From: Amycolatopsis sp. GM8
GTDB taxonomy: Bacteria > Actinomycetota > Actinomycetes > Mycobacteriales > Pseudonocardiaceae
Assembly: GCF_021653975.1 (NCBI RefSeq)
Contig: NZ_JAJKFK010000005.1
Coordinates: 309,696 to 373,695 of the forward strand
DNA: 64,000 nucleotides
Reading direction: 5' to 3'
Shown here: positions 1 through 8,207 of the stretch, one piece after another
How positions within the stretch are numbered: position 1 is the stretch's first letter
Layout of the letters: each line of letters opens with the position of its first letter
The notes under the pieces: model-generated
Seen by the model: only the letters and a program-made list of their open reading frames with translations
The model's database searches: none
What the model was told of the DNA's origin: nothing
Made by a program: the position numbers and the translations under genes

Positions 1-29
1 GTGCCCCCCACCGGTCGGCGCGTGTGGGC

Positions 30-52
30 GGGGGGGGCCCCCCCCCCCCCCC
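30..52. other. Homopolymer tract G8 followed by C15
   Basis: Eight G residues run directly into fifteen C residues at the edge of the window. Such a G-run/C-run junction can fold back on itself and is a classic place for assembly or sequencing slippage, so its exact length should not be trusted. No gene is seen in positions 1-99. Confidence 0.7.
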
Positions 53-109
53 GACGCTCCAGACGCTGAGTCGTACGTTCAGGACACCGAGTTCGACGGT
101 CAGGAAGGC
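47..109. repeat. Three degenerate 21-bp repeat units at the 3' end of alc
   Basis: Units start at 47, 68 and 89. The last two begin GAGTCGTACGTTC and GAGTTCGACGGTC and match the family core GAGTCCGACGYTC seen at 11105, 38448 and 49920. The first unit is degenerate and merges with the C-tract. The array runs into the last codons and stop of allantoicase (stop at 100-102). Confidence 0.6.
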
Positions 110-1107
110 TGGGCCGCTTGGAAGCGGGCGGTGAAGTCCTTACGGCCTTGCTCGGTCAGGCCGCCGTGCAGGCGGAGGCGGGCCATCCCGCCGTCGGGGT
201 AGATGTCCAGCCGGAGGTAGCGCAGCTCCGGGACCTCCACCAGCGGGAAGCGGTGCCGGGTGTCCGGTTGCAGGCGGGTGCGGGGCAGCACCTCGAACCA
301 CGAATCGCCGTCGACGGAACCCGACAACGCGGCCCAGCCGGGCGCGTTTCCCTTGAAATGACTGGTATCCAGCTCAGCCAGGCGCGGCACGCCCGCACCG
401 GCGAGCGCGATCACTACCCAGTCGTTGGCGTCGTCCCGCCGCCGCGCGGTTTCCCAGCCCTCCCCCATCACCGAGGCGAACCCGGGCGAGATGAGGTTGC
501 TCGGCGACGAGTAGAACATGTTGCTCGCCTCGGTTACCCTCGCGCCGTTCTCCAGCGCCGCGAGGTCCAGCGCGCCGAGATCGAGCAGCCGCGGGTCGGC
601 CACCGGCGCGCCGTGCACCCGGAACCGGGCGACCCCGCCGTCGGGATAGATCGTCAACCGGGCATGCGTCCAGCGCCGTGCCGACGACACCTCGAAGAAG
701 TTCTCGGCATCGCCCCGCAACGGGGACTTGTCCACGAGCGTCGTCCAGTCCAATGAGGACAGTTCGACCGGGCTCGGATATCCCTCAACGGCAACAGCTT
801 CGACCGAGGCGAACGGCGGGTAGTTCCCGGTGAAGAACGCCGTGTCGACGATGACGCCCGACACCACACCGGGCAGGCCGAGCCGGACGATCGCCTGGTC
901 GGCTCCCGGCTCGCGGCGGCGGCGCGTCTCCCAGCCGTCGTAAATCTGCCCCTTGTGCCCGAAGCTCCACGGCTGGAACTCGGGCTTCCCGGGCTTGACC
1001 AGGTTTTCCCGCTCGGCGAACAGCTCGTCGTTGGCCCACACCACACCGCCGCCGACGCGCCGCGACGCGAGATCCGGCTCGTTCGTCCACACTGGACGGT
1101 CGTTCAC
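100..1107 (-). CDS. alc: Allantoicase
   Basis: A 335-residue protein that hydrolyses allantoate to ureidoglycolate and urea in the cytoplasm. It shows the two tandem allantoicase repeats expected of the family: one half contains [17 protein letters not shown] and the second repeats the pattern with [17 protein letters not shown], each followed by a DTAFFTGN or DTSHFKGN block and ending in LTIYPDGG or LDIYPDGG. Length is normal for the family. The start is GTG, overlapping the allB stop in a GTGA, so it is translationally coupled as the last gene of hyi-glxR-gcl-allB-alc. The ureidoglycolate lyase needed next is not in the window. Confidence 0.95.
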   Translation of the reverse strand: MNDRPVWTNEPDLASRRVGGGVVWANDELFAERENLVKPGKPEFQPWSFGHKGQIYDGWETRRRREPGADQAIVRLGLPGVVSGVIVDTAFFTGNYPPFASVEAVAVEGYPSPVELSSLDWTTLVDKSPLRGDAENFFEVSSARRWTHARLTIYPDGGVARFRVHGAPVADPRLLDLGALDLAALENGARVTEASNMFYSSPSNLISPGFASVMGEGWETARRRDDANDWVVIALAGAGVPRLAELDTSHFKGNAPGWAALSGSVDGDSWFEVLPRTRLQPDTRHRFPLVEVPELRYLRLDIYPDGGMARLRLHGGLTEQGRKDFTARFQAAQPS

Positions 1108-2429
1108 GAAATCCCTCCTCGTACCAGTAACTCACCTTCGGCCACCGACCCGATCTCCTTGCCCCGCAACCAGGTCGACCGGACGACCCCGGTCAGCGCC
1201 CGGCCGTGATAGGCGCTGACCGGGTTGCGGTGCCGCAGGTTCGCAACATCCACCACGAACTGCTCGTCCGGCGCGAACACGCAGAAGTCCGCGTCCGCAC
1301 CGATCTCGATCCGCCCCTTGCGCGCCAGCCCGGCCTGCGCGGCCGGCCGCTCCGCCATCCACCGGACCACGTCGGCCAGGGTGAACCCGCGGTCTCGCGC
1401 GCCCGTCCACACCGCGGGCAGCCCGACCTGCAGGCTCGCGATCCCGCCCCACGCCTCGCCGAAATCGCCGATGTCGAACCGTTTCAGCTCCGGCGTGCAC
1501 GGCGAATGGTCACTGACCACGAAGTCGATCGTGCCGTCGGCCAGGCCCTGCCACAGCAGTTCCCGATTGCGCGACTCACGGATCGGCGGGCAGCACTTGA
1601 ACTGCGTGGCGCCGTCGGCGATCTCCTCGGCACTGAACGTCAGGTAGTGCGGGCAGGTCTCGACGGTGAGCGCCACCCCCTCGCGCCGCGCCGCGCCGAT
1701 CATCGCGAGAGCGTCCGAAGAGGACAGATGCAGGATGTGCACGCGCGCCCCGGTCCGCCGCGCCAGCTCGATCACCCGGGCGATCGCGACGTTCTCCGCC
1801 TCGCGCGGCCGCGAGTTCAGGAAGTCGGCGTAGTGCCCGCCGTGCGCCTGCGGGGCTTGCTCGATCGTGTCGGGGTCCTCGGCGTGCACGATCATCATCG
1901 CGCCGAGATCGGCCAGGATCCGCAGGTCCGCTTCCAGCTCCCCGGTCTCCAGCGGCGGGAACTCATCCACGCCCGAGTGCAGCAGGAAGCACTTGAACCC
2001 GAACACCCCGGACTCGTGCAGGGCACCCAAATCCGCGCTGTTGCCGGGGATCGCCCCACCCCAGAACCCGACGTCGACGTGCACGCGCCCGGCCGCGGTC
2101 TTGCGCTTGAGCTCCAGCGCGGCGACGTCGACCGTCGGCGGCAGGCTGTTCAGCGGCATGTCGACGATCGTCGTGATGCCACCGGCCGCCGCCGCGCGGG
2201 TCGCCGTCTCGAAGCCCTCCCAGTCGCTGCGCCCGGGATCGTTGACGTGGACATGGGTGTCGACGAGCCCCGGCAACAGGACCTCGTCGTCGCCCAGTTC
2301 GACGACGCGCGGACCGACCAGCTCGCCGTAGGCCGCGACGGCCACGATGCGACCGCCATCCACACCGACGTCGAACGACCCCTCGCCCGCGGACGTCACC
2401 GCACGCCGAGTCCGGAACACCAGCTCCAC
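1104..2429 (-). CDS. allB: Allantoinase
   Basis: A cytoplasmic metal-dependent amidohydrolase of 441 residues that opens the allantoin ring to give allantoate. The metal-binding HVHVNDPG motif lies near residue 60, the carbamylated-lysine region reads [10 protein letters not shown], and VSDHSPC supplies the late metal Asp; these are diagnostic of allantoinase and dihydropyrimidinase relatives. [21 protein letters not shown] favours allantoinase over dihydroorotase. The start is GTG with a strong AGGAGG upstream. The gene lies 26 bp downstream of gcl and overlaps alc by 4 bp. Confidence 0.95.
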   Translation of the reverse strand: MELVFRTRRAVTSAGEGSFDVGVDGGRIVAVAAYGELVGPRVVELGDDEVLLPGLVDTHVHVNDPGRSDWEGFETATRAAAAGGITTIVDMPLNSLPPTVDVAALELKRKTAAGRVHVDVGFWGGAIPGNSADLGALHESGVFGFKCFLLHSGVDEFPPLETGELEADLRILADLGAMMIVHAEDPDTIEQAPQAHGGHYADFLNSRPREAENVAIARVIELARRTGARVHILHLSSSDALAMIGAARREGVALTVETCPHYLTFSAEEIADGATQFKCCPPIRESRNRELLWQGLADGTIDFVVSDHSPCTPELKRFDIGDFGEAWGGIASLQVGLPAVWTGARDRGFTLADVVRWMAERPAAQAGLARKGRIEIGADADFCVFAPDEQFVVDVANLRHRNPVSAYHGRALTGVVRSTWLRGKEIGSVAEGELLVRGGIS

Positions 2430-2455
2430 GAGAACCTCCTCCTACCCCGGCGGAC

Positions 2456-4150
2456 TCATACCCCCTCGAACTCAACCACGTTAGCCAGCGAAGTGCCCAT
2501 GGCCGCGTTTCCGGTGCGCTCGATCACGATTTCCACCAGCACCGGACGGCTCGTGCGCACGGCTTCCTTGCGTGCCCATTCGATCGACGAACGGATGTCG
2601 CCGGGCTCGGTCACCCGCGTGCCGGTGCAGCCGTAGGCGGCCATGATCTTCACGTTGTCCGTGCCGTGCTGGTCGTAGTGGATGTCGACCTGGTAGTTCA
2701 TCTCATAGCCGCGCTCGGCCTGCCGGATCAGGCCCAGGTACTCGTTGTTGAGCATGATCAGCACGAACGCGACGTCGTACTGCGCGGCGACGGCGAGCTC
2801 CTCGACCAGGAACTGGAACGAGTAGTCCCCGACGATGCCGACGACCTCCGCCTCCGGGCGGGCCTTCTTCACCCCGATCGCCGCCGGGATCTCCCAGCCG
2901 AGCGGCCCGGCCTGCCCGCACACCTGGTAGTGCCGCGGCCGGTGCGCGCGCTGGAACTGGCCCGACCAGATCTGGTACAGCCCGATCGCGGTGACGAAGT
3001 ACGTGTCCTCGCCGAACAGGTCGTTGATCTCACGGAACACCCGCGGCGCCTTGATCGGCGTGGTCTCGAAGTCCTCGCGGCGCGGCAGGTCCTGCCTCAG
3101 CTGGGCGATGCGCTTCACCCACTCCCCGCGATCCGCCACCACTTCGCGGTCGCGCACGGCGTCCACCAGCACGTTCAGGAACTCGCGCACGTCGGACACG
3201 ATGCCGAGATCCGGGCCGAACACCCGGCCCAGCTGGGTGGGCTCGATGTCGACGTGGATGAACTTCCGGTCACCGCGGTACACCTCAAGCTCGCCGGTGT
3301 GCCGGTCGCCGAAGCGCGCGCCCAGTGCCAGCACCAGATCCGCTTCGAGGAACGCCGCGTTGGCCCAGCGCTGCGAGGTCTGGATGCCGGCCATCCCGGC
3401 GAAAAGCTCGTGGTCCTCCGGGAAGCTGCCCTTGCCCATGAGCGTGACCTGCACCGGTACGCCGAGCCGCTCGGCGACCGCGCGAAGCTGTTCGGCGGCC
3501 TCGCTCAGCACTACTCCCCCGCCGGCGAGGATCATCGGGCGCTCGGCCGCGAGCAGCAGGTCCAGCGCCCGCTCGACGCGCGGCCGGTACGGGGTGACGA
3601 CGGGGACCGGGAGCGGGCAGTCGATGCTCGAATCCCATTCGATCTCCTGCTTCTGCACATCCAGCGGCAGGTCGATCAGCACCGGGCCCGGGCGGCCCGA
3701 CCGCGCGATCCGGAACGCCTCGCGGAAGATCCACGGCGCCTGCGCGGCTTCCTTGATCTGCACGGCCCATTTCGTGACGGGCTTGGCGATCTCGACGATG
3801 TCGACCGCCTGGAACGCCTCCTGGTGCAGCTTCGACGAAACCGCCTGGCCGGTGATGCACAGGATCGGGATCGAGTCGGCCTGCGCGGTGTACAGGCCGG
3901 TGATCATGTTGGTGCCCGCCGGGCCGGAGGTGCCGATCGCGACCCCGACGTTGCCGGTGGTGCGCGCCCAGCCGTCGGCCATGTGCGTAGCGCCTTCCTC
4001 ATGGCGCACGACGAGATGCTCGATGCCGCCGTGGTCCTCCATTGCCTTGTACAGCGGGAGAATCGCGGCGCCGGGGCAGCCGAACGCGGTGTCGACGCCC
4101 TCGCTCGCGAGGATCTCGACGACGGCCTGCATCACGGGGATTCTGGGCAT
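2456..4150 (-). CDS. gcl: Glyoxylate carboligase (tartronate-semialdehyde synthase)
   Basis: A ThDP-dependent enzyme of 564 residues that condenses two glyoxylate molecules to tartronate semialdehyde and CO2. CGQAGPLGWEIPAAIGVK, GDYSFQFLVEELAVAAQ and SGRPGPVLIDLPLDVQ are characteristic of Gcl rather than acetolactate synthase. I start it at MPRIPVMQAV, two bases after the glxR stop, although the frame stays open much further upstream. An oddity is HEEGATHMADG near residue 50, which places Glu where E. coli Gcl carries its unusual Val51. The operon context, with allantoin genes downstream and glxR/hyi upstream, supports the assignment. Confidence 0.93.
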   Translation of the reverse strand: MPRIPVMQAVVEILASEGVDTAFGCPGAAILPLYKAMEDHGGIEHLVVRHEEGATHMADGWARTTGNVGVAIGTSGPAGTNMITGLYTAQADSIPILCITGQAVSSKLHQEAFQAVDIVEIAKPVTKWAVQIKEAAQAPWIFREAFRIARSGRPGPVLIDLPLDVQKQEIEWDSSIDCPLPVPVVTPYRPRVERALDLLLAAERPMILAGGGVVLSEAAEQLRAVAERLGVPVQVTLMGKGSFPEDHELFAGMAGIQTSQRWANAAFLEADLVLALGARFGDRHTGELEVYRGDRKFIHVDIEPTQLGRVFGPDLGIVSDVREFLNVLVDAVRDREVVADRGEWVKRIAQLRQDLPRREDFETTPIKAPRVFREINDLFGEDTYFVTAIGLYQIWSGQFQRAHRPRHYQVCGQAGPLGWEIPAAIGVKKARPEAEVVGIVGDYSFQFLVEELAVAAQYDVAFVLIMLNNEYLGLIRQAERGYEMNYQVDIHYDQHGTDNVKIMAAYGCTGTRVTEPGDIRSSIEWARKEAVRTSRPVLVEIVIERTGNAAMGTSLANVVEFEGV

Positions 4151-4152
4151 GG

Positions 4153-5016
4153 CTACTCCCGTCCGGAGAGTTGGGCGACGAGCTTCAGCAGCGCGCCGTG
4201 GTCGAGGCCGCCGTGGCCCTGGGCCTTGAGCGACGCCATGAGCTGCGCGACCACCGCGCCGAGTGGGATCACGACGCCGGCCTCGCGCGCCGCGGCTTGC
4301 GCGATGCCGAGGTCCTTGTGGTGCAGCTCGACCCGGAAGCCCGGGGTGAACTCGCGCTTGACCATCGCGGCGGCCTTGCGGTCGAGGATGCGGTTGCCGG
4401 CGAGGCCACCGGCGAGCACCTTGATCGCCGCGTCGGTGTCGACGTCGTGCGCTTCGAGGAACACCAGTGACTCGGCGACCAGTTCGATGGTGCCGGCGAC
4501 GATCAGCTGGTTGGCGGCCTTGACGGTCTGCCCGGCGCCCGCGGCGCCGACGTGCATGATCGTGCTGCCGACCGCTTCGAGCACGTCGCGCGCGGCCGCG
4601 AAGTCCGCGTCCGCGCCGCCGACCATGATCGACAAGGTGCCTTCGATCGCGCCCTGCTCGCCGCCGGACACCGGCGCGTCGAGCGCCCGGACGCGCCCGG
4701 CGATCGCGCGCGAGACGTCGGGGCGGATGGTGCTGCAGTCGATCAGCAGCGCGCCTTCCTTCGCGTGCGCGAGCACGCCGGCCTCGCCGAGGACGACCGC
4801 TTCGACGTCGGGCGAGTCGGGCAGCATCGTGACCACGATGTCCGCGTCGCGCACCGCCTCGGCGACACCGGCCGCGCCGTGGCCACCCGCCGCCACAAGC
4901 TTGTCCACTTTGGACTGTGAGCGGTTGTAGCCGGTGACCTCGAACCCGGCCTTGACCAGGTTGGCCGCCATCGGCCCGCCCATGATGCCCAGCCCGATGA
5001 ACCCGATCTTCGTCAT
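4153..5016 (-). CDS. glxR: 2-hydroxy-3-oxopropionate (tartronate semialdehyde) reductase
   Basis: A 287-residue beta-hydroxyacid dehydrogenase that reduces tartronate semialdehyde, the Gcl product, to glycerate with NAD(P)H. The N-terminal Rossmann motif is GLGIMGGPMAANL, the substrate loop is PVSGGEQGAIEGTLSIMVGG, and the catalytic lysine lies in GQTVKAANQLIVA. Length is normal. The chosen start (MTKIGFIGLG) overlaps the hyi stop in an ATGA. It could be labelled garR or glxR; the allantoin/glyoxylate neighbours favour glxR. Confidence 0.93.
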   Translation of the reverse strand: MTKIGFIGLGIMGGPMAANLVKAGFEVTGYNRSQSKVDKLVAAGGHGAAGVAEAVRDADIVVTMLPDSPDVEAVVLGEAGVLAHAKEGALLIDCSTIRPDVSRAIAGRVRALDAPVSGGEQGAIEGTLSIMVGGADADFAAARDVLEAVGSTIMHVGAAGAGQTVKAANQLIVAGTIELVAESLVFLEAHDVDTDAAIKVLAGGLAGNRILDRKAAAMVKREFTPGFRVELHHKDLGIAQAAAREAGVVIPLGAVVAQLMASLKAQGHGGLDHGALLKLVAQLSGRE

Positions 5017-5798
5017 CGTTTCCCCTCCAGCCAGTCGAAGGACTCCTCGCTGCGCCCACTCGGCTTGTACTCGAGCCCGACGTGCCCGTCGTAGCCCGCC
5101 GCCGCGAGTTCGGCCAGGTAGCCGGTGATGTCCAGGTGCCCGGTGCCGGGCTCGTGCCGGCCGGGGACGTCGGCGATCTGCACGTGCCCGATGCGCGCGG
5201 TGTGCTGCTGGATCACCGCGCCGAGATCGTCCCCGTTGGTGCCGAGGTGGTACAGGTCGAACAGCAGGAAGATGTTGTCCCGGCCCACCTTGTCGATGAC
5301 GGCGAGCGCGTCCGCCGCCGTCTTGAGCGGGTAGCGGTCCGCGCCGGAGAGCGGTTCGAGTACCAGCCGCGCGCCGATCCGCGCGACCGCCGTCGCCGCT
5401 TCCTCCAATGTGGACAGTGCGTGCTCGTCCTGTGCGACCGGATCCTGGCCGTCGACCCGGTTGCCGTACAAGGCATTGAAGGTGCGGCAACCCAGCCGGT
5501 CGGCGATCCCGACGGCGATGTCGACGCTGTCGGCCAACTCCTGCTCGCGCCCTATCCAGGACACGATGCCGCGGTCACCGGCGGGCATGTCCCCGGCGAA
5601 GAAGTTCAGGCCGACCAGGCTCATTCCCGCGTCGGCGACCGACCGGACGAACTCGTCGACTTCGCGGTCACCGGGACTCGCCGTATCGAACGGCCACCAG
5701 TACTCGACCGCGGTGAAACCGGCCTTGCGGGCGGCGTCGGCTCGCCGGAGCACGGGAAGCTCGGTGAACAGGATGGAAAGGTTCACGTCGTAGCGCAT
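5013..5798 (-). CDS. hyi: Hydroxypyruvate isomerase
   Basis: A TIM-barrel sugar-phosphate-isomerase-type enzyme of 261 residues that interconverts hydroxypyruvate and tartronate semialdehyde. The sequence shows VNLSILFTELP, FNALYGNRVDGQ and LLFDLYHLGTNGDD, the last holding a metal ligand region typical of Hyi. It is the first gene of the glyoxylate/allantoin operon. The start ATG follows GAAGAAGAGG, and a paired IclR-type operator lies immediately upstream, overlapping the region where the ribosome would load. Its ATGA overlap with glxR implies coupled translation. Confidence 0.92.
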   Translation of the reverse strand: MRYDVNLSILFTELPVLRRADAARKAGFTAVEYWWPFDTASPGDREVDEFVRSVADAGMSLVGLNFFAGDMPAGDRGIVSWIGREQELADSVDIAVGIADRLGCRTFNALYGNRVDGQDPVAQDEHALSTLEEAATAVARIGARLVLEPLSGADRYPLKTAADALAVIDKVGRDNIFLLFDLYHLGTNGDDLGAVIQQHTARIGHVQIADVPGRHEPGTGHLDITGYLAELAAAGYDGHVGLEYKPSGRSEESFDWLEGKR

Positions 5799-5807
5799 GG
5801 CCTCTTC

Positions 5808-5844
5808 TTCCGTATAGCGGAAGTTTATTTCCGTAAAACGAGAA
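5808..5844. promoter_or_regulatory. Paired IclR-type operator in the hyi promoter
   Basis: TTCCG-TATAG-CGGAA (5808-5822) is a perfect inverted repeat with a 5-bp centre. A second, degenerate copy, TTCCG-TAAAA-CGAGA, starts exactly 21 bp away at 5829. The same paired arrangement with the same 21-bp spacing lies in the aceB/iclR intergenic region (22363-22398). The site is 10 bp upstream of the hyi start and could also influence the divergent gene at 5880. The regulator is inferred to be the IclR protein at 22419. Confidence 0.7.
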
Positions 5845-5879
5845 TAGCTCCGTAGCGGCTCGGGCGTCAACGGGATACC

Positions 5880-6356
5880 GTGCGGGTCGTGGAACTGAAG
5901 GCCGAGTTCACCACCGAACCGTTCCGCGGCGAAGGTGAGCCGCCCGAACACGCCGTCCGCGCCCGCGAAGCCGCCACGAAGGCCGGGCTCACCGTGGACT
6001 TCGGCCCGCTCGGCACGACCGCGCGCGGCGAGTCCGAAGCCTTGATCGACGCACTGCCCGCGATCGCCCGTGCCGCCCTCGACGGTGGCGCCACCCGGTT
6101 CACGCTCCAGCTTTCCTCGGATGACGCCCAGCCGCCTTCCGACACTCCCCCGCACACGCTGGAACGGCTCATCGTCGAGGTCGAGGCCCAACTGGGCGGG
6201 AGCCTCCTGGATCTCGACCGCACGGAGAAGCAGCGAGCGGTGCGCCTGCTGGAGGAACGCGGCGCCTTCGCCATGCGGAAAGCCGTGGTCACGATCGCCG
6301 CGGCGCTGGGGGTCACCCGGTTCACCGTCTACAACTACCTCAACCGCCAGCATTGA
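5880..6356 (+). CDS. HTH protein with an N-terminal thiamine-binding/YkoF-like domain
   Basis: A 158-residue protein of two parts. Residues 1-80 (VELKAEFTTEPF, AGLTVDFGPLGTTARG, ALDGGATRFTLQL) resemble the ferredoxin-like MTH1187/YkoF thiamine-binding fold. Residues 110-156 end in an HTH, RKAVVTIAAALGVTRFTVYNYLNR. It begins with GTG 81 bp from divergent hyi and lies 31 bp upstream of uraD, so it probably heads the uraD-uraH-uricase operon. I infer a small-molecule-responsive regulator of urate catabolism; an enzyme role is not excluded. The ligand is unknown. A GTG at 5889 is an alternative start. Confidence 0.75.
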   Translation: MRVVELKAEFTTEPFRGEGEPPEHAVRAREAATKAGLTVDFGPLGTTARGESEALIDALPAIARAALDGGATRFTLQLSSDDAQPPSDTPPHTLERLIVEVEAQLGGSLLDLDRTEKQRAVRLLEERGAFAMRKAVVTIAAALGVTRFTVYNYLNRQH

Positions 6357-6387
6357 CTTCAACAAACTGTTGAAGGAGGATCGTGCC

Positions 6388-6855
6388 GTGGCATTCGACC
6401 TGGCCGGCTTCAACTCCGCGCCGCCCTCCCGGCTCCAGGCGGACCTCGCGGGCTGTCTCGACGTGCCGCGCTGGGTCTCTTCCGTGCTGGCCGGGCGGCC
6501 GTATGCCGACGTCGGCGCGTTGCGGTCGCGCGCGGAGATCGCGCTGGAGCCCGCCGAGATCCATCGTGCGATGGCGGCGCATCCCCGGATAGGCGAGAAG
6601 GCGGCCGGCGTGTCGAAGGCCGAGCAGTCCGGTGTGGACAGTGCGGCCGCGGAGAAGTTCCGCGCGGCCAACGTCGAGTACGAGGAGCGGTTCGGGCACG
6701 TGTTCCTGGTGTGCGCGAGCGGTCGCAGCGGCGAGGAGCTGCTGGCCAACCTGCGTGAACGGATGGGCAACGACCCGGACACCGAACTCGCCGTCGCCGG
6801 GCGGGAACTGGTCAAGATCGCCTTGCTGCGACTGGGAAAGCTGGTGACCGCGTGA
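6388..6855 (+). CDS. uraD: 2-oxo-4-hydroxy-4-carboxy-5-ureidoimidazoline (OHCU) decarboxylase
   Basis: Converts OHCU, the product of 5-hydroxyisourate hydrolase, stereospecifically to S-allantoin. The 155-residue protein has the catalytic-histidine motif HPRIGE at residues 65-70 and the conserved block EYEERFGHVFLVCASGRS near residue 100. The GTG start at 6388 follows a perfect AAGGAGGA with 7-base spacing, which decides it over longer readings. The stop overlaps the GTG of the next gene, so both are co-translated. Confidence 0.93.
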   Translation: MAFDLAGFNSAPPSRLQADLAGCLDVPRWVSSVLAGRPYADVGALRSRAEIALEPAEIHRAMAAHPRIGEKAAGVSKAEQSGVDSAAAEKFRAANVEYEERFGHVFLVCASGRSGEELLANLRERMGNDPDTELAVAGRELVKIALLRLGKLVTA

Positions 6856-7166
6856 GTCTGGTGACAACGCATGTCCTCGACACCGCGGCCGGGCGCCCTG
6901 CTGCCGGACTGCCCGTGCGATTGGAATCCGAGGGAAAGCTCGTCGCCGAGGGGCGCACCGACGACGACGGCCGCATCCGCGACCTCGGCCCGGAGACGCT
7001 CGAACCCGGTGTGTACCGCCTGGTCTTCGACACCGCGGCCTACCTGGGCCCGGACGGTTTCTTCCCGGAGATCGCCGTGACGTTCCGGATCACCGACGGC
7101 GCCGCGCACCATCACGTGCCGATCCTGCTCAGCCCGTTCGCCTACTCCACCTACCGAGGGAGCTGA
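6852..7166 (+). CDS. uraH: 5-hydroxyisourate hydrolase
   Basis: A transthyretin-like protein of 104 residues that hydrolyses 5-hydroxyisourate, the immediate uricase product. THVLDTAAGRPAAGLPVRL near the N-terminus carries the conserved histidine, and the protein ends exactly in the family signature YRGS, which forms part of the active site. Length is standard. The GTG start overlaps the uraD stop, and the uricase gene begins 5 bp after its own stop. Confidence 0.95.
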   Translation: MSLVTTHVLDTAAGRPAAGLPVRLESEGKLVAEGRTDDDGRIRDLGPETLEPGVYRLVFDTAAYLGPDGFFPEIAVTFRITDGAAHHHVPILLSPFAYSTYRGS

Positions 7167-7171
7167 TCGCC

Positions 7172-8041
7172 GTGGCCATCACCCTGGGCCCCAACCAGTA
7201 CGGCAAGGCCGAAGTCCGCCTGGTCACGGTCAACCGCAGCGGTCCGGTGCACGCGATCAAGGATCTCACCGTGTCCACCTCGCTGCGTGGTGACCTCGCC
7301 GCGACGCACCTGACCGGCGACAACGCGGGCGTGCTGGCCACGGACACGCAGAAGAACACCGTCTACGCGTTCGCGAAGCAGGCCCCGGTCGGCGAGATCG
7401 AAGACTTCGCGCTGCGGCTCGCCCGGCACTTTGTGCATGGGAACATCACGGGGGCGCGGATCCTGATCGACGAGCACGGCTGGGACCGCATCACGGTCGA
7501 CGGCAAGCCGCACGACCACTCGTTTTCCCGCGCGGGGGATGAAAAACGCACGACGGCGGTGACGATCGACGGTGACCGCGCGTGGGTCGTGTCCGGGCTG
7601 CGCGACCTCGTCGTGCTCAAGTCCACAGGGTCGGAGTTCCACGGGTTCCCGCGCGACGAGTACACGACGCTGGCCGAGACCGACGACCGCATCCTGGCGA
7701 CGGCCGTGACCGCGCGCTGGCGCTACCAGGGTTCGGAGGTCGACTGGGGCAAGAGCTTTACCGAGATCCGGCGGATCATGCTGGAGAAGTTCGCGACGCT
7801 GCACAGTTATTCGCTGCAGCAGACCCTGTACGCGATGGGCGAGGCGGTGCTGCGGGCGCGGCCGGAGGTGGCGGAGATCCGGTTGTCGCTGCCGAACAGG
7901 CATCACTTCCTGGTCGACCTGTCGCCGTTCGGGCTCGAGAACGACAACGAGGTCTTCTACGCCGCCGACCGCCCGTACGGCCTCATCGAAGGCACCGTGC
8001 AGCGCGACGACGCCGAAGACCCCGGCCTCGCCTGGTCCTGA
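7172..8041 (+). CDS. pucL: Urate oxidase (uricase)
   Basis: A cofactor-free oxidase of 289 residues that converts urate plus O2 to 5-hydroxyisourate and H2O2. It has two T-fold halves; DTQKNTVYAFAK contains the active-site threonine, and KSTGSEFHGFPRDEYTTL and LPNRHHFLVDLSPFG are conserved uricase blocks. It follows uraH in the order of a urate-to-allantoin operon whose three enzymes act in sequence on unstable intermediates. No catalase or other peroxide-removing gene is adjacent. The 21-bp-period array at 8051-8193 lies directly downstream. Confidence 0.95.
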   Translation: MAITLGPNQYGKAEVRLVTVNRSGPVHAIKDLTVSTSLRGDLAATHLTGDNAGVLATDTQKNTVYAFAKQAPVGEIEDFALRLARHFVHGNITGARILIDEHGWDRITVDGKPHDHSFSRAGDEKRTTAVTIDGDRAWVVSGLRDLVVLKSTGSEFHGFPRDEYTTLAETDDRILATAVTARWRYQGSEVDWGKSFTEIRRIMLEKFATLHSYSLQQTLYAMGEAVLRARPEVAEIRLSLPNRHHFLVDLSPFGLENDNEVFYAADRPYGLIEGTVQRDDAEDPGLAWS

Positions 8042-8050
8042 CCCCGCGGC

Positions 8051-8193
8051 GTGTTGGCCGCCCGCGCGGGCGTGTTGGCCGCCCACGTCGGTGAGTTGGC
8101 AATCCACGTCGGTGAGTTTGCCGCGCACGAGGCCAACTCACCGACGCAGCGGGCCAACTCGGTGACGCAGCGGGCAAACACGCGCGCGGGAGG
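8051..8193. repeat. Inverted 21-bp-period array between two convergent genes
   Basis: Units begin at 8051, 8072, 8093 and 8114 in one orientation (GTGTTGGCC or GAGTTGGC heads). After a centre near 8128 they continue at 8131, 8152 and 8173 in the opposite orientation (GGCCAACTC, GGCAAACAC). The period is exactly 21 bp but the unit differs from the GAGTCCGACG family elsewhere in the window. It fills the gap between the uricase stop and the convergent hydrolase stop and could fold into a long hairpin acting on both transcripts. Confidence 0.7.
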
Positions 8194-8207
8194 GACGAAC
8201 ACGCCGG

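Noticed and set aside
2666-4930. A 754-codon open frame opposite gcl/glxR
   Set aside because: Antisense shadow of two well-supported enzymes, with no recognisable domain.
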